Source of the DNA: Pyronema omphalodes
Lineage: Eukaryota > Ascomycota > Pezizomycetes > Pezizales > Pyronemataceae
Direction: 5' to 3'
Length of the DNA: 64,000 bases
Assembly (NCBI GenBank): GCA_024516155.1
Contig: JAJJXM010000002.1
Coordinates: forward strand, 1,364,001 to 1,428,000
The notes under the pieces are model-generated. The model saw only the letters and a list, made by a program, of their open reading frames with translations, was not told where the DNA came from and searched no databases. Numbering within the stretch: the first letter of the stretch is position 1; every line of letters begins with the position of its first letter. Below are positions 1 through 13,878 of this stretch, one piece after another. The position numbers and the translations under genes are program-made.

Positions 1-690
1 GGGTATGTTGATAGCCGTAACATTCGAAGTGCATAAATTTCCCAGGTTAAGAAAATGAAAATTAGGTGGTAGAGTGTTATGCAGTAGAAGTGTCAAAGCC
101 TTGCTATGCATGCTGTGGTATGCGATATATGCTGGCGCGATGATGATTCAGATGTCAAGGTTTGACAGAGTAATGTGAAGCTGAATGTTTGACAGCTTAA
201 ACTTTGTGGCGCAGCTCCCTGCTATTTTTTGCTCTCGTAATACGCCAGCGCGTCTGCGACTCTGCGACTCTGCGAGTTTTTGTGGGCGCTTTGCGAGCCT
301 TGTTATCGATGAGTGAGTGGGATTTTAAGGCTACATACACTGCAACCTGCACAGCTACACAGCTACACAGCTATACGGTTATAAAGCTTCAGAACTATTG
401 GTTATGGCATATTAGAAAACTAGTAAAACATTACCTGATAATAATGATGATGCTGCTGAATAGTAAGGATCCTGAATCCTGATTGCTGAATCCGGAATCT
501 TGATAATCAACAGAATTCTACCTGAAAGCCTCGCGCGACATTAACCGCCGGAAGCAAAGTCCTCAAAAGTTACCTTGGGTATTCTCAGGTATAGTACGAT
601 ACAAGTTTATCGGTTGCTCAATATCGTCATCTCTACAAAGAGAAAGAAAAAGTTTGACGGCCTGGTCTTGGAAAAAAAATTATTCCCCAT

Positions 691-818
691 AATCACCATC
701 ATCACCATCATCATCGTAATCATCATAATCATAATCAGCATCATCAGCAGTAGCAGTAGTAACAGCAGCAGCATCAGCATGCTCTGCCCTGCCCTGTCCT
801 GTCCTGCCCTGCCCTGCC
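691..818. repeat. Compound microsatellite: ATC/CAG-type triplets then CTGCC pentamers
   Basis: From about 691 to 780 the sequence is built of ATC/CAT and CAG/GTAGTA-type triplets. It is followed at 782-818 by about seven copies of a CTGCC/CTGTC pentamer. The tract is imperfect throughout. It makes spurious open frames on both strands, rich in Ile or Ser one way and Leu or Met the other. Confidence 0.8.
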
Positions 819-967
819 AATAGTCGCTGACATGCAACAGGCCGGTAGGTAGGCAGCAAGGCACCTGGCAGGCACCTGGCCGGCAGGCAGCTAGATCAGA
901 CCCGTACCCATCTCCCTGGGACCCCTAGTTGCGCGTAGTGATGGATCCCTGTCGTGTTTAGTCGCAT

Positions 968-1147
968 TCCATCCCATCCCATCTCATCCCGCCCCGTCCC
1001 ACCAGCAACAGCCTACCCAGCAGCAACAGTCTAACCCCCATGCTAATATTCTACTGTCGCTGATTTATGGCATGATATCCTTGTTCTACACTTTCCCTCC
1101 TCCCTTATGCTACTCCTTCCCTCCATCCATCCTCCATCCTCCATCCT
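968..1147. repeat. CATCC-type pentamer/hexamer tracts
   Basis: Short imperfect runs of CATCC or CATCCC units occur around 968-1003. Related CCATCCTC units follow around 1120-1147. These look like slippage-derived simple repeats and have no coding content. Confidence 0.65.
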
Positions 1148-1547
1148 GAAATTCCCGCTATGTGCTATCGCTACGTATACGTACGGGTTGTAAAGCGATT
1201 GAGCCGGGTGGAGATATGCTGCCACCGTCGAGGAGTCGAGGCGAGGCGAGTCGCGTCGGGCAGCGAGCTCTTTGTCATGACATGAGTCCAATAGTATACC
1301 AGTATCCCGATGTTAACGATTATGACTCCGATGCTACAGGATAACTAGTACAGTATAGATATACAGTACTACATACAGCATATCCCATTCTCTGGTGATC
1401 GGAATCATCTACCAATATTCTATTCCTGAAAAAGTTACTGTGGCGGGCGGGCGACTTTGTGCCTTCCTTGCCCCGTATGTAGAGTAGCATAGGGGCGTTG
1501 TATGGACTTTCGCCTGGGTAAAGCCGGAGATTGCGATCGATATGGAA

Positions 1548-1660
1548 GGGCTGGCTGGCTTGCTGGCTGGCTGGATGGCTTAGGGAAATATAGTGCTATG
1601 CTGGTGCTATGCTGGTGCTATGGGACTATGGTGCTATGGTGCTATCCTCTGTCCAGAAAT
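1548..1660. repeat. CTGG tetramers followed by GTGCTATG units
   Basis: A CTGG/CTTG tetramer tract (about 1548-1580) is followed by several imperfect copies of a GTGCTATG(CTG) unit (about 1594-1650). Confidence 0.65.
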
Positions 1661-2129
1661 CACCAGGCTGCTGAATTCAAAGACTCAGAAACAACTCTAC
1701 TCTAGAGTGAGTCTACACTACTGTGTTTCCAACCGACCCACCCCCCACCCTATTATGTACCAGTCTACCAGCACCCTGGGGCCTGGTTGTCCCACACTAT
1801 TGGGAATTTGGGGGCTACTCACTATACAGTCGTGGATACTAGCTCGCTATGGCTACTAAAAAGAAGCGACCGAGCGCTGTTATTGTTGTTGTTGGGTGGA
1901 AACTGGATGGGGGAGTGAAACAACAGCAGCAACGTATATCCCCCCCATACGGGCCGGGACAAGACAAGACAAGACAAAATAACGGAACCCGCCGCTTTGG
2001 TCCTGCGGAATTCTCATAGGGACCCGGAAACTACCTTTACTTTTGCTGGGTCCGGTTGATTAATTACATAGTTACTGCTTTGGATTTGCGATATGTGCTG
2101 AGGATTTTTGGGGAATCGTTGCTGCTTTC

Positions 2130-2250
2130 TTTTTCTGCCGCCCCCCCTCCCCCCCCCCTCCCACCTGAGATTGAACATGAATATCAGCATGCAAGTTCAA
2201 CCGGTCCCCAAATATCGGGTTCATACCACACCATACCATACCATACATAG
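2130..2250. repeat. C-rich tract and CCATA pentamers
   Basis: An interrupted C-rich tract (about 2140-2163) is followed about 60 bases later by tandem CCATA-type pentamers (about 2223-2248). Neither is part of a recognisable gene. Confidence 0.65.
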
Positions 2251-2735
2251 AATTCGGATATCTCCAGTGGCTTTTTTTTTTCTTTTCTTTTGGAACTCTT
2301 CACACCTGGGGAATGTAAACAAAAAAAAAAACAAGAAACAAGAAACAAGAAAAACGAATTAACAGTGCTATTACACCCCAACTTCTGGGAACAAAAGAAC
2401 AAAAGCAGCACCATACTATACCAGACTAGACAAGACAAGACTAGACTAGCCGCAGAGCGCTCGCAGTGGTATATCTCCAGCCAAGTAGCAAGTGCAAAAC
2501 CCACCATTATTCCTGGGGAATTAGAGAAAAAAAAAAAAGCAACAGTATTGCATAGCCTCAAGCGGCTGCGCTAGATCCCGAGATTTTGGGAACTGAACCG
2601 GTATAATTGAATAGGTAGGTAACTGAGAACTGAACAGTCACCGGCCAATAATGGATCTCGGGCCTCTTTTATCTATCTATGTATGGATGTATGTACTCCA
2701 ATCTCGAGTATCCGCGGCCATCGAAGCGAAGTGAT

Positions 2736-2775
2736 ACGATGCGATGCGATGCGATGTGCGATGCGATATGATAGA
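2736..2775. repeat. GATGC pentamer microsatellite
   Basis: About six tandem GATGC/GATGT/GATAC units occur here. It is part of the unusually dense set of pentamer repeats in the first 3 kb. Confidence 0.65.
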
Positions 2776-3836
2776 TGGGATGGGATTGGATGGCCGGTTT
2801 ACGGTTGCAACTAGCTTGGAACTTTGCGAACTTTGGCGACGATTAAATCATCCAAGCGAGCAAGAGTTGTTTCGTCTGAAACTTTCATATTGTTGGTAAC
2901 ATTTGGTAACATTTTTTGTTTGTTTCCCAACACCTCCAAGTTCCAACATCCCGGCGCTTCATGCATGCATTCAAAAAGCCACAAAGACAAAAAAAAAACA
3001 AAAACAAAAAAAAAAAATAGCATACACACACACATACATAAACATTACCTATTATCGATCTCAAGCCCTCCCTGAAAAGCCCGTACCAGGCTGATACACT
3101 GGCTTTTCCACGATTTTATGAATCTACATATAACAACCCCCGGTTCTTGGAGCTGATTGGCTGAAGCGTCGTTACTGGTTCCTGGTTCCTGACTAGAGCT
3201 TGACCCTGTAATGCTATCATACATATCAATGCTATCAATGCCCTCACACTATCAATGCTATGCCGCCTCATAGAGGTGTAGCAAAGCGCAGCAAAGCGTA
3301 GTATAGCGTAACATAGCATATTATAACCCAGTATATTACGTAATAACGGCTCCAAATCAACCTAGGTCCTGCACAAGTTATATAGCAGCATATAGATAAA
3401 ATAAAAACATGGCTTTATAAATCCAGCAAAATATTTCGATTATGATGATATCAAGCCTTGAGGGCAATTATGCAAAACAAAAAGCCGTTGATTTTGCATC
3501 TTGACATCTCTGCATCTGTAATCTGGAATCTGACAGTAATTGCATATATGACATATGCTCGCTAGCATTAACGGTTTATGTCGTAATTGCATAAGTAAAT
3601 ACATAAAACAATTCCTTACTAAACCATAAGCCCCGGGACTCACTAAGCAAAGCTGTGATGTTGTGAGGTTGTGATGTTGCGAGGTTGATTCTAATTACTG
3701 GGTAAATATAAATATTATTCACGAGACAATTCATCCATCCATATTCCCGCGAATTACTGCACCTACCTATGCACCTACGCACCTCTATAGCTCCCTATAA
3801 CAAAAACGCCGCATATACAGCATCTGTAATGTAACC

Positions 3837-3926
3837 CATACCTAATACCTTAGGCCTATACCTTAGTCCTATACCTAATACCTAATACCTAATACCTAAT
3901 ACCTAATACCTAATACCTAATACCTA
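3837..3926. repeat. Heptamer array, ATACCTA x 8
   Basis: Positions 3871-3926 are eight perfect consecutive copies of the 7-base unit ATACCTA (complement TAGGTAT). Diverged copies lie just upstream (3837-3870). The unit resembles, but is not, the common fungal telomere repeat CCCTAA/TTAGGG. The array ends abruptly in unique sequence on both sides, so it is an internal minisatellite rather than a chromosome end. Confidence 0.85.
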
Positions 3927-6900
3927 GCCCATGCATCGTTGGTCCGTTGCTATATCTTGGCAGCCTTATGGTCTTGCATTGCATATAAGGTGTCACAAGC
4001 ATAGCCAGCCAGGAACCTAGGAACATGGGAATATGGGAACATGCGAACCTAGCAATATAGCCAGGAGCATGGTGACTTGGTGACTTGGTGACATGGGTAC
4101 CTGCTGTGAGCTGATGACCGCAATTGCACATCTGCACATCTACATCGGCACATCTGTATCTGGATTTGTATTTGTATTTGTAGCTGCAACGTCGATGTTT
4201 TACTATATCCACAGGTACCTTAACTTAACATAACAGGAGGCAAAGAAATAAAAATGCTCGGGGTATTGATAATATCCAGATCAATCAATTCGAAAATGCA
4301 GAAACAGCGTATTATATCATATATATGATTCCTTCAGCCCCACCGGCTTTGGATCTCTTTTAAAGTTTAGTTATACCGAGGTGTAGGTACCTGCGAGGCT
4401 GCGGCTGCGGATTGGGGCTTGTATGTATAGGTATGTACGAAAATAATGCGAGTTGGGGGTACTTTCCTGCTGCTGCTGATGCTGGGGTACTTGGAGAATT
4501 GCGGCAGTTGTTAATGCTGGGGTTTCTGAAGTTGCTGGATCATTCACTGGAGTCCACTAGTTTGGCAGTAATTATTTTTTCTGCCAGGTTTAATACAGGA
4601 AGTAGTAAGGCTGTGTAGATACTACATAACCGGGGTGATAAAAAATTGTGAATATACGAACTAGGTACAGGTGCACAAAAGGTCCTCCCACTTGGAAAAA
4701 TAGAAAATGGCCTGACATATTCCTGGGGTATCGAATATTGATAGCAATTTTCATTTCGTTTTTGGAATTGTTTTGGTGTGTTTTGGGGTGCTTGTATTTT
4801 TTTACGGGGATGAAATATTAATTATTTCACTTCTTCACTTCTTCACTTTTCGTTGAAGGGTATATTAGTCAAGGAGTTCTGTGTGTTGTAAGTTTGCAAA
4901 AAAAAAATAACAACAAGTAAGGTTTTTTTGTCATAGGACCTTCTTTTACCATTCTAGAATGTTGATAAGAAAAGATTATTACTGCACAAATAAATATATT
5001 TCAGGGATTGTTGGTTTGCTTTGATTAGGGTTGTTGGCTTCACTTGTGTTCTTTTTTTGTTCACTTATTGTTATTGAGGATACTGCGAGATACGGTTATG
5101 GGGGGTTTATGTTGGGAAGGGATGTATGTAAGGAGTTGGAGGTTCTAAGTTCAGCGGTAAAGTGAGGTTTTCTCATTGATGATTGATTCTTCTATTAGGT
5201 TTCTAGAAACTCGATAAGGCGGCTATTAGACTGCACTGAATTACAGGGAATTGATGGCGGGGATTGTGTGATCTTCATTTTCTGTTTTTTGTTTTTTGTT
5301 TTATCGGGGTTTATTGCATAGTTGCACCAGCATAACTAATATTTCAAAGTTGATTATAACAGTTACAAGAATACAAAAAAGAACTGTGAAGAATGCAGTA
5401 AGGGCGTAGTTGTGATCCTGGGCTTGATTAACGGTCTAGGTCTTTGGTTGGCATGATTGGCACTTGAAGTTTTTTTTAGTCGTTTATTTGGTTTTGAAAG
5501 ATTTGCATTTAGACCCTATTTCCGCAGGGTCTATCTTACTTCTCTGGAATGCTGTTGATGCAAGAAAGTAGAAATTACACCCCTTGTATCCTTTGTATCA
5601 CAGAAGCCGAATTGGAACCTTCTATACAGAAATATGCAATTTTCATGTACATGTAGATACCCGAATTGTTGGATACAAACAGCGGCAAGCAGATACAAGG
5701 GGAGGCGAGAGGGTGCAATGTGCAGTTTTTTCAATATTGGATACAAACTGGTAGCCGGTTACTGTGAATTCGGGAAAATAACCTGGTCATTATGATGGAA
5801 AGTATGTATGACAGTGACAACGACTTATGTACCAATTTCTACGTACAGAAATTATATAAACGCAAAGTAAAAAAGAAAAATACTATCCCAAAGGAACGGT
5901 TACGGTACCTACCCCTGCATATAATCACCTCATCTTTAGGGTTGTGGTTGTGAATATTATAAGACAACATAACATATAACGGTGGAAAGTGAAAAATTAT
6001 CAGGTGAGGGGTAGAGAAAAAATTGAAAATCCCTGGTGCCGGATTGAAGTACCTTTGTTGTCGCATGGAAACAAGGCTCAAGCGAGGGTGTACAAACATA
6101 CTTTTCCCTCGCGCCATGACAAAGAATCGAACAGGGTATGGACGGGAATGGAAAAAAAAAACATGCCATCCCTTACCGACTGTAGGGTCGACCTTATGAT
6201 GTTAGAAATTAAGACTTTGTATACATGCAGCGAGAAATAGAAAATCCAAAATTTGATATCTGAAACCTGGCTTAGTGACAATAGTTCACAAAACGTTGTG
6301 GAGCATGACCTGTTATAATTGACATCTTTTTGAAAAAAAATACAAAGCCGAATTGATTATTGCGCTAGAATTTAGGTTCCAATAGTACCAGTTGGGTCTG
6401 AAAACTTTTGTAGTGCGACACCAGGTACATACATAGAACAGTAGGTACAATCTAGAAGACGCAGGTACACACAACAGCCCATGTACCCGAGTACCAAACA
6501 ATGCAGCCGTATGCAGGCAACCACCAATGATACTGGAAAATGTCGGGAAGCGTTCGTTGCGGTTTCTATTACATCATTATGCATCACAAGAATGGTGCGC
6601 CTGAGTACAGATTTCTTCCCGCTGCAGTGGCCTGACATTGAGTTACCGCGGTACAAAGCGCACCAAGTACATCCTGCACGACGCCCTAGGAGTAATGGGT
6701 AGAACTGAGATTTTTTCTATCATCACTATAGCCGCTTTGATTTGATTTGATCTAGTTGAATCATATGCCAACCGAGGCCTATAAGGCCTATAGATGCGGG
6801 ACAAAGTATAGCCGCTTTCTATGACTCTTGCTTGAAGCGGTTTCACTCATCACTTTGTTACTCTTACTACACTGTATTCCGTGATGTGATTGTTTAATAA

Positions 6901-9900
6901 TAGTATCCGGTCTGTCTTAACGATCGTGTGATGACTCTCCTCGGGCTTTGTCTCCGACTGTACACAAGTCATTAGTAATACTCAGTCTGGATTATGGTGC
7001 TAATAATAAATCCATTGGCGGAGTCGGCCACAATGCGGAGATAGGTGGAATAACCGAACACAAGGTGCAGCAAGGGGCGGCGGGGTTTTCACGTTGTCAT
7101 GCTGATTCATATCTCCCCGGCGGCTTGGGGATCAACGCAGGACACAATACATACATGTCTACCTAGTCCTCGTTCTTGACCGCACGGAAACCAAGGCTCG
7201 GTCGGTGATCAAAATTATATTGACCGACAGCCCGGTACACAGTGATTATACTGAGTCCAGTTCCAGTAACACGGCATAGTGGCGCGGGCTTAGCGAATGA
7301 TAGGTAGGTGTTTAGTGGAACGGAATATGTAGGTCCCATGAATCATTTACGATACTGAGAATAATGAATCAGCCAGGGATTCTGAATGTACAAGGTAAAC
7401 AAGGTACACTATCCCGTCCGTCCGTCATAACCGACAAACAATGTTGGAACAGTCCAACTGTCAGACAGTGTCCGGCAACAAGGTCAGAGAAAAGTTTCAC
7501 AAAGTCCGAAGCCGAAATCCAGGCATAGCTCCATATGTTTCACGAAGTTATACAGGGTTAAAAAAGTTGTTTCACAGACTCACAATCCCGCCACAGTGGA
7601 ATCATCCAACCTGTGGATTCAATTCAGGAAAACTTTATAAGTATATCTGGTTAAGGTTTGAAAATCATTGAGACCTCATGGTTCTTTGTACTTCTGTGTT
7701 TTTTTATGATAGATAGATACATCCGACACCAACACCGGGGTTGAAGTATCACACAACTTATACACAGCATTGCATTGAATTACTCTGCATCTTGCATGCC
7801 ACGAAAACCCACGCGGCTAATAAAACCAACGGTATGTCAAACATTAATTATAATTATATTGCTAGTGCCACCAACCCGTACCAAAATTTTGTCATGCGCT
7901 GTTATCCATGGGTTTACGGGGACAGGGCCGGGGATACATGGGATGACATTTCAACATGCGCACCTAGGGCTTCGGAATAAAGCTGTATAGTTACCTCAAC
8001 TTCGCCTCCGGGAGTGTACTACAGCGGGAAAACTATCTGACGTGTGAGAATTACTCCGCTTGCCGCCGTATTATGACTCCACTCATCTGTAAATGTCACC
8101 GGTGTTGCCAACATTGATTCCTCTCGTCAGTAATTGACGTCACCGGGATGGAAGTTTTGAAATTATCGAACGACTTTTTTTTCTGATAGTCATCTCATGT
8201 TGTGATTGGAAGTTAATTAAAACGTGAAATCATCCTGCTTTGCTTGTAAGACAGGAAAAAAGTGATGAGATCTGATAATGCTTCTGTATCAAAAACTTGT
8301 ACCAAAATTTAATGCAAATCTTTTGCTCCGAACATAAAACTCGCTTATATGTCACCTGCTTTTAGCGCTGGGACCGGCTAGATATAACAGCTTTAAACCT
8401 CTGAAGGCCTGCAATACTATGTTGCATCTATAGAAAAAACTGAAACGAACATTATGTTTTTTTGTGAAAAACCGTGAAATGCCCCAAAGGCGCTTTAACT
8501 CCCCGGCCAGGCGCAGTAGATTTCACACCGACTGGCTAAGCCGCTTGGCCAGGCTCATCGGACACCTAAAGGAATCGAGATAAACAATGCGTCTGGTGGC
8601 GGTAATTTTTTCTCGTGCCACGTGCGGGCACCATTCAGCGGCTGCAGATCCGCAGTTACCATACTGTGCGCCAGCGCCACACTATCAACCTCAGACCTGT
8701 CAACAGCGATGTGCGCTTCAGGGTTAACGGAGCATCCAGAGCTTAACAGATTGCCGCAGCTGGTGGCTAGCTATAATCACATTCCCTGCTTTTTTTTTAA
8801 CTCCTAGATCCCGGAGAATATCATCACTCATCACATCTGCATGAAATTCCTCCTACCTTAGGGCTTTTCGGTGCGGCGAGTAAGAACCGCAGAACCACCC
8901 TGCGGCAATTCTTAATGTCTGTACATATATAGTGTAAAGTACTTACTGCATACGTTACAGCTTACCTGCATTCCCCCACGGAGACCATCAACCGAAGTCT
9001 GAATCCCACGAGGCATCCAGCTCCAGGCCGCAGTCATGACCGCACTCGCGTCATTAGATCGATCATCGATATTTTTTTATTCATGCAAAGTCCTTAGACT
9101 TGCAGACACTCATGTGCTCCATACATAACTGTAATCAAACAGCTACTGCAGCTACATAGCTTGCAGTGGATTGACCGTGGATCTGTGTCAAATTGATCAT
9201 TGATGCAATGACAGACATGTGGGGCTCATCTCCAAGTTTTTTTTTTCTTGTCTTTTGGTCGAATCATTGAGATTCACGTAGAAAAAAGTTGGTGTAACAA
9301 AGAAAATTTTACTCGTTCGCTGTAACTTGTGAGACGCGCCAATGTGCGGCAATTTGTTATGTAAAGTAGTTGGCCATGTCATTCGACCGGCGGTGGCGGT
9401 AAAAATATTAATGAGTTGTAGACATGGTACATACGATTGATACACAAGCCTAAACACTAAAACAATATGCATTACAACTGACTGAGACTGAGGTCTAACT
9501 TGTACTGAATAAATCATGTCTTTACAATGGTTATTTTCATTGTGTGTTCCGTTTACCGGTGTATAATATTCGTAAGGAAGGTTTTGTGCCTCTGATCCGC
9601 CTTTCCGCCTCTTTTTCTTTTGCCTTCTTCGGTCCTGGGTATCTCTTGGCAGGCTTTATGGCACAGTACGTGTCACCTTGTCTATTTCTCTAGGTACCCT
9701 CGTTTGCCCTTGGATTTTCTCGTCTGCCCTTGTAAGAAGTTACGGGATAGTCTAACACTATTTACGTTTGTTGGATTTCTTAAGACCTGTCAAGGGATAC
9801 GAATTGCCTCTGTATCACATTATCCTTCGATTACCATTCCTTTTAGTCGAGGCATTTCTGCCGTTATCGAACATTTGGCTTACGCTGCCACCTTTTATTT

Positions 9901-12900
9901 TAGAAACATAACTCTATGATCTACAAGATCCTTGTACAGATATTTTTGCCTGTTTATGAAACACATGTCCCTAGCATGATGTAAACCCTTGGACTATGGT
10001 AGCCTAGGAAACCCTGGTGAGCGGTATTACAGTTTATAGACCGACTGGCTGGCGTGTGAATATGATAAATATGGGATCTCGCTTGTCAGATACTTCAGGT
10101 CACACTTTTAATACGAACAAATATGAGAGGCCAATCATTGATGGTAGCTTATATCTACTTTGCGGCTTTCTGTCACAGCACTTGATGAAAAATTCGGTTG
10201 ATAAGCCACGATGAAAGTGCTGTTTGTGATTACGACTTTTTGTACAGTTTTTTTTATCCAGTGAGATTCGTTGCACCTTTGTTTCAAGTTAAATAGGACA
10301 CAATAAAAGTAATTGCACTGTAGGAAGCAGGGAGGGATAGAGAATGCTAACTGTTAATTTCCTGATCTGCAGTTTGCACTGTGGCAATCAGGGAGCCTAG
10401 ACACTAAGGAGTAGAGAACAAACTCGTCATTGAAGGTTTGGTAATTTCAGCTAAGAGTTTGTTGCTTGTGGACCACGGAGTACTCCCTACATTAGAAGGC
10501 ATCTAGCTCTTACTCTACAGTAGATCACTGATTATCACGACGCAATAATGGCGTGTCCTTCGTAACCCTGCTTGCTTGCTTTCTTGCCTGCTTTATCTAA
10601 CATCCAGCCACCCATTTCATAGTTTTCTAGATTCATAACATATGCTCGCTGTACGCGGCACCGTCGCACGCCAGAGAAAAAAACTTTAATCCACCATGTT
10701 AGAAAGATTCCTGCAACTACTCGTATCCATCTTGTTGTGAGATCATAGTTATCACTGGATACATAAAAATCTGCATGTTGTCATGCACTGGACCTCAACC
10801 AGGGTCCTATCACGGTGAGAAAGTTCCAGAGAGTCCGGGAGTAAGCAACGATTGACGGTTGTGCATTGCATTAGCCCGGACCCCAACCCTAACTAACGTC
10901 GACCCTAAATCATGTACCTAATTATTAGCTTCCTTCTAGAAATCTAGAAAGAACGAACGTTATGCACGTTGCACCTGCAGCAGCTAGTTCTTAGTCTACG
11001 TATAGCACCATACTCGCTCACAAAGGTAACTTCACGTTGCAGGACCAAATTTCTTTGAGTCAGCTCGGTCTGCAGAACGAGGTATTATTGGAAGTGTCAA
11101 ACCCGCTCGCTCGCTCGCTTTGGTGCCCGCTTTGGTGTCCGTCTGATCCGCACTTGTTGCTATGGCGGTCGGCCCGAACGGCTCTTTCGGCGAGCGGATG
11201 ATTTCGGCGAGGTTTTAGCGTGAAATATCATGCTTGTCTAACTATAGACGATGCAGCTTGTATGTAGATCATCCGTCTATATGATCGGCTTGTCTTGTCT
11301 GTCTAATCAATCCCAACCCAACCCAACGCTAGAGAAAAATGTCGAACAACAACATTCACAACGCTTGCTTTGGACAGAAGTCATCACCGTGAATCAACAT
11401 GCAGATCGATGAACCAGCTTCCATCACCGGTAGATCTAAAGGAATTGGAATGACCATATCACCTATGCAACAAGTTATTTGAACACCAAAGAGTTTAATT
11501 CAAACTGTGATGAAGCTAGCTTGCTTGTTAGTTAGCTAAGCTGCAAACTAGACCGCCGATAGATTACCTCTAGATTAGTCGAGGGGTGAGCTGCTTGAAC
11601 ACGTCTGAGTTTTGGTCATGGTTACGGAATTAATGGAAGTAATAACTCTTGCCACGATCACCCCGGAGATGTTGATGTCGACCAGCCACTCGTGATACGC
11701 GACGGATGATATCGGGATGACAAGTTGCTCAAACACCGTCATAATCAGGAATACTAGACGAAATTTGGGTATTCATCTCGTAAATACAGTGATATCTATG
11801 ATCCATGCGCATGTTATGAAATTATCCGTGGGTTCTGGAACTATGCAGTGGATGGACGCTGCAGCATAATGAGTGTACAACATGAGAGGTGAAGACGCAC
11901 GAGTTCAGTTATTCGGAAATTATATTCATGTAACTTGCATTAAGTTGCTGAGCTCATTTCTTATTTCAACGATTTGTATAAACAAAGATATAGAAGTGGT
12001 TAGGTGTAAAATTGAAACTTATTCCGCGGGCAAACAAAGTCAAGTGAGATTCGGTGACTCATTAGTCATCTGAGATCACTCGAAACGCAAACCGAGTGCG
12101 ATCCGGTGTTTATGAGTTTTGTCAGATCATTATTTTGAAAATCCACTACCTGGTGTCAAGAACGGGTTCAATTTAACAAAGAATATATGTTGCAAATAAT
12201 TTCAAGAATGTATATATGGGACGTATAATACATGTTTTATGCGTGATAGGATTGATATTAAATGAAATACAAGTATCCATCTTGTGAATACGGAGAAATG
12301 AAGTTATCCATGCCCGTGTTATACAATTTAACTGCTGAATTAGCTTGCAGATTCTAGAGTTTCTAGATGGAAGATATACAAAGCTTCAAGCATTTCTGAA
12401 AGCCTTTATGGATCATAGATATTTCTGGAGGTTCTTTATTCCAATCTATTTGTGCATTTCTCCATGCAAGTCTTCACTCCCTTGGTACAGGAATAAACTG
12501 CCAGGGAACAAACTGCATGTTAAGATTCAGCCAACACCAGCGCACTCGTTGTTAGCATAGACAAAGGCTTCACTACTGCAATAGTGAATATTTTAGATAT
12601 AAGGCCACTAGATACTGTATGTGATTCAGTACCAATACAGATATCTTTATATTTTGAATAATGTTTCGAGTAATAGAAGCGATAGCTAATTAAACTACTG
12701 CTGTAACATTAATTTTTAATTCCCTTTGAATTAAATCGTTGGTATTTCGAAATATAAGCAGTCATGTATCATAAAATTTCATGCGGCGTCACTTAAGGCA
12801 TGTAAACCGAGTGATATGATGTGTCTGAAAGATGTCATATGTTCAGCACACATGACTGTGTCTTGGCTAGCAGCAAGCTCGTATTTTCTGGGGGTCTGTT

Positions 12901-13420
12901 TCAGTTTTTTGTAGATGTTTATTATCAATAATGCTATTCCAATTCCGAAACAGTCGATAATGCCGTGTACTAGGCTACATGCGCAGTACAGAAAAACAGA
13001 TGGAGAAGGGAGAACAAGAGTTAGACAATGTTAATCGTGGTGGTATAGGGACAGGGTTTCCTGAGTAATAGCGTAAATTCAAGCAAGCCTAGCCGCAGCT
13101 CCGGGTCATATCTTCACTCTCCACTAGGCTACCGACAGAACTTCTCTTTCTACCCAGATGTACCATAACTCCACCTTTCCTCCACTTTTGGCTTCTGGAA
13201 TCAGTATCTGATTATTGGCGTACAACCCTTACCAACGGTACTTGTTTATTTCGTTTCTTCCACGATAGACTACTTCATTGTTTGGGATCCCTCTCCATGA
13301 TTTGAAATCGCAATACTAACAATCCTCTACAGACAACCCGAGGCTGTACAAAATGTATGGAGAAAACCTCACCCTTTCTATACTCTAGAACTGGAGCAAT
13401 ATCAAAATATCTATATATGG

Positions 13421-13555
13421 TGCTTGGGAAGACTCGCCACCGGCCATGATGGGTTACTGCTCTGACGATGCCGATATGGAGGCAGATGGTGGGAAAGTTA
13501 GCAAAGAGTCTCCCTGATTGGACGGTGGCAGTTAAACTGGGTCCATAATCATACA
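13421..13555 (+). repeat. Copy A of a diverged direct duplication
   Basis: This stretch of about 135 bases matches 13744-13878 with many substitutions and almost no gaps. The best block reads ATGATGGGTTACTGCTCTGA in copy A, with one change in copy B. In the frame equivalent to copy B it would encode a peptide around MMGYCSDDAD but meets stop codons. It may be the remains of a duplicated coding exon. No family was recognised. Confidence 0.55.
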
Positions 13556-13743
13556 CGGTTTTGATACTTCGCTTGAGTTGCTAGTAGTATTGAGGAAGGC
13601 TATCCCATCTCAATGTTTTATTGCCTTCTGTGTTGTTTACAACCGGAGCCGATATCATTGCAGAACACGAAGTTTACGCTGGTCCACTATTAATGCTACT
13701 GAATCCTTTTACCACTCAGGCAATCTCGAAACGTGTATCCATG

Positions 13744-13878
13744 GGATTTGGGAACGCCAACCACCAACCATGATGGGTTACCGCTCTGACGATGCCAATA
13801 TAGAGGCAGTGTTTGGGAAATTTAGCAAAGGGTTTCACTGATTGGGAGGTGGTGATTGACCTGGGTCCTAACTATGAT
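13744..13878 (+). repeat. Copy B of the duplication, leading into a 99-codon open frame
   Basis: This is the partner of 13421-13555, starting 323 bases downstream. The peptide around MMGYRSDDAN is open here. After a frame change, a second open frame (13813-14112, 99 codons) starts near MGNLAKGFTDWEVV and has a protein-like composition. I cannot name a family. Either this is a pseudogene with a frameshift, or a small gene whose intron I cannot place. The MITE-like element lies 270 bases further on. Confidence 0.4.

Noticed and set aside
2184..2561. 125-codon minus-strand gene
   Set aside because: It spans homopolymer and pentamer repeats, has Phe/Leu-rich low complexity and no domain or splice context.
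3837..3926. Telomere repeat or contig end
   Set aside because: The unit is ATACCTA rather than CCCTAA, and unique sequence continues on both sides.
9197..9919. Small genes at 9197-9517 (-) and 9620-9919 (+)
   Set aside because: Open frames of about 100 codons without recognisable motifs or splice partners. Frames of this length occur by chance in 64 kb.
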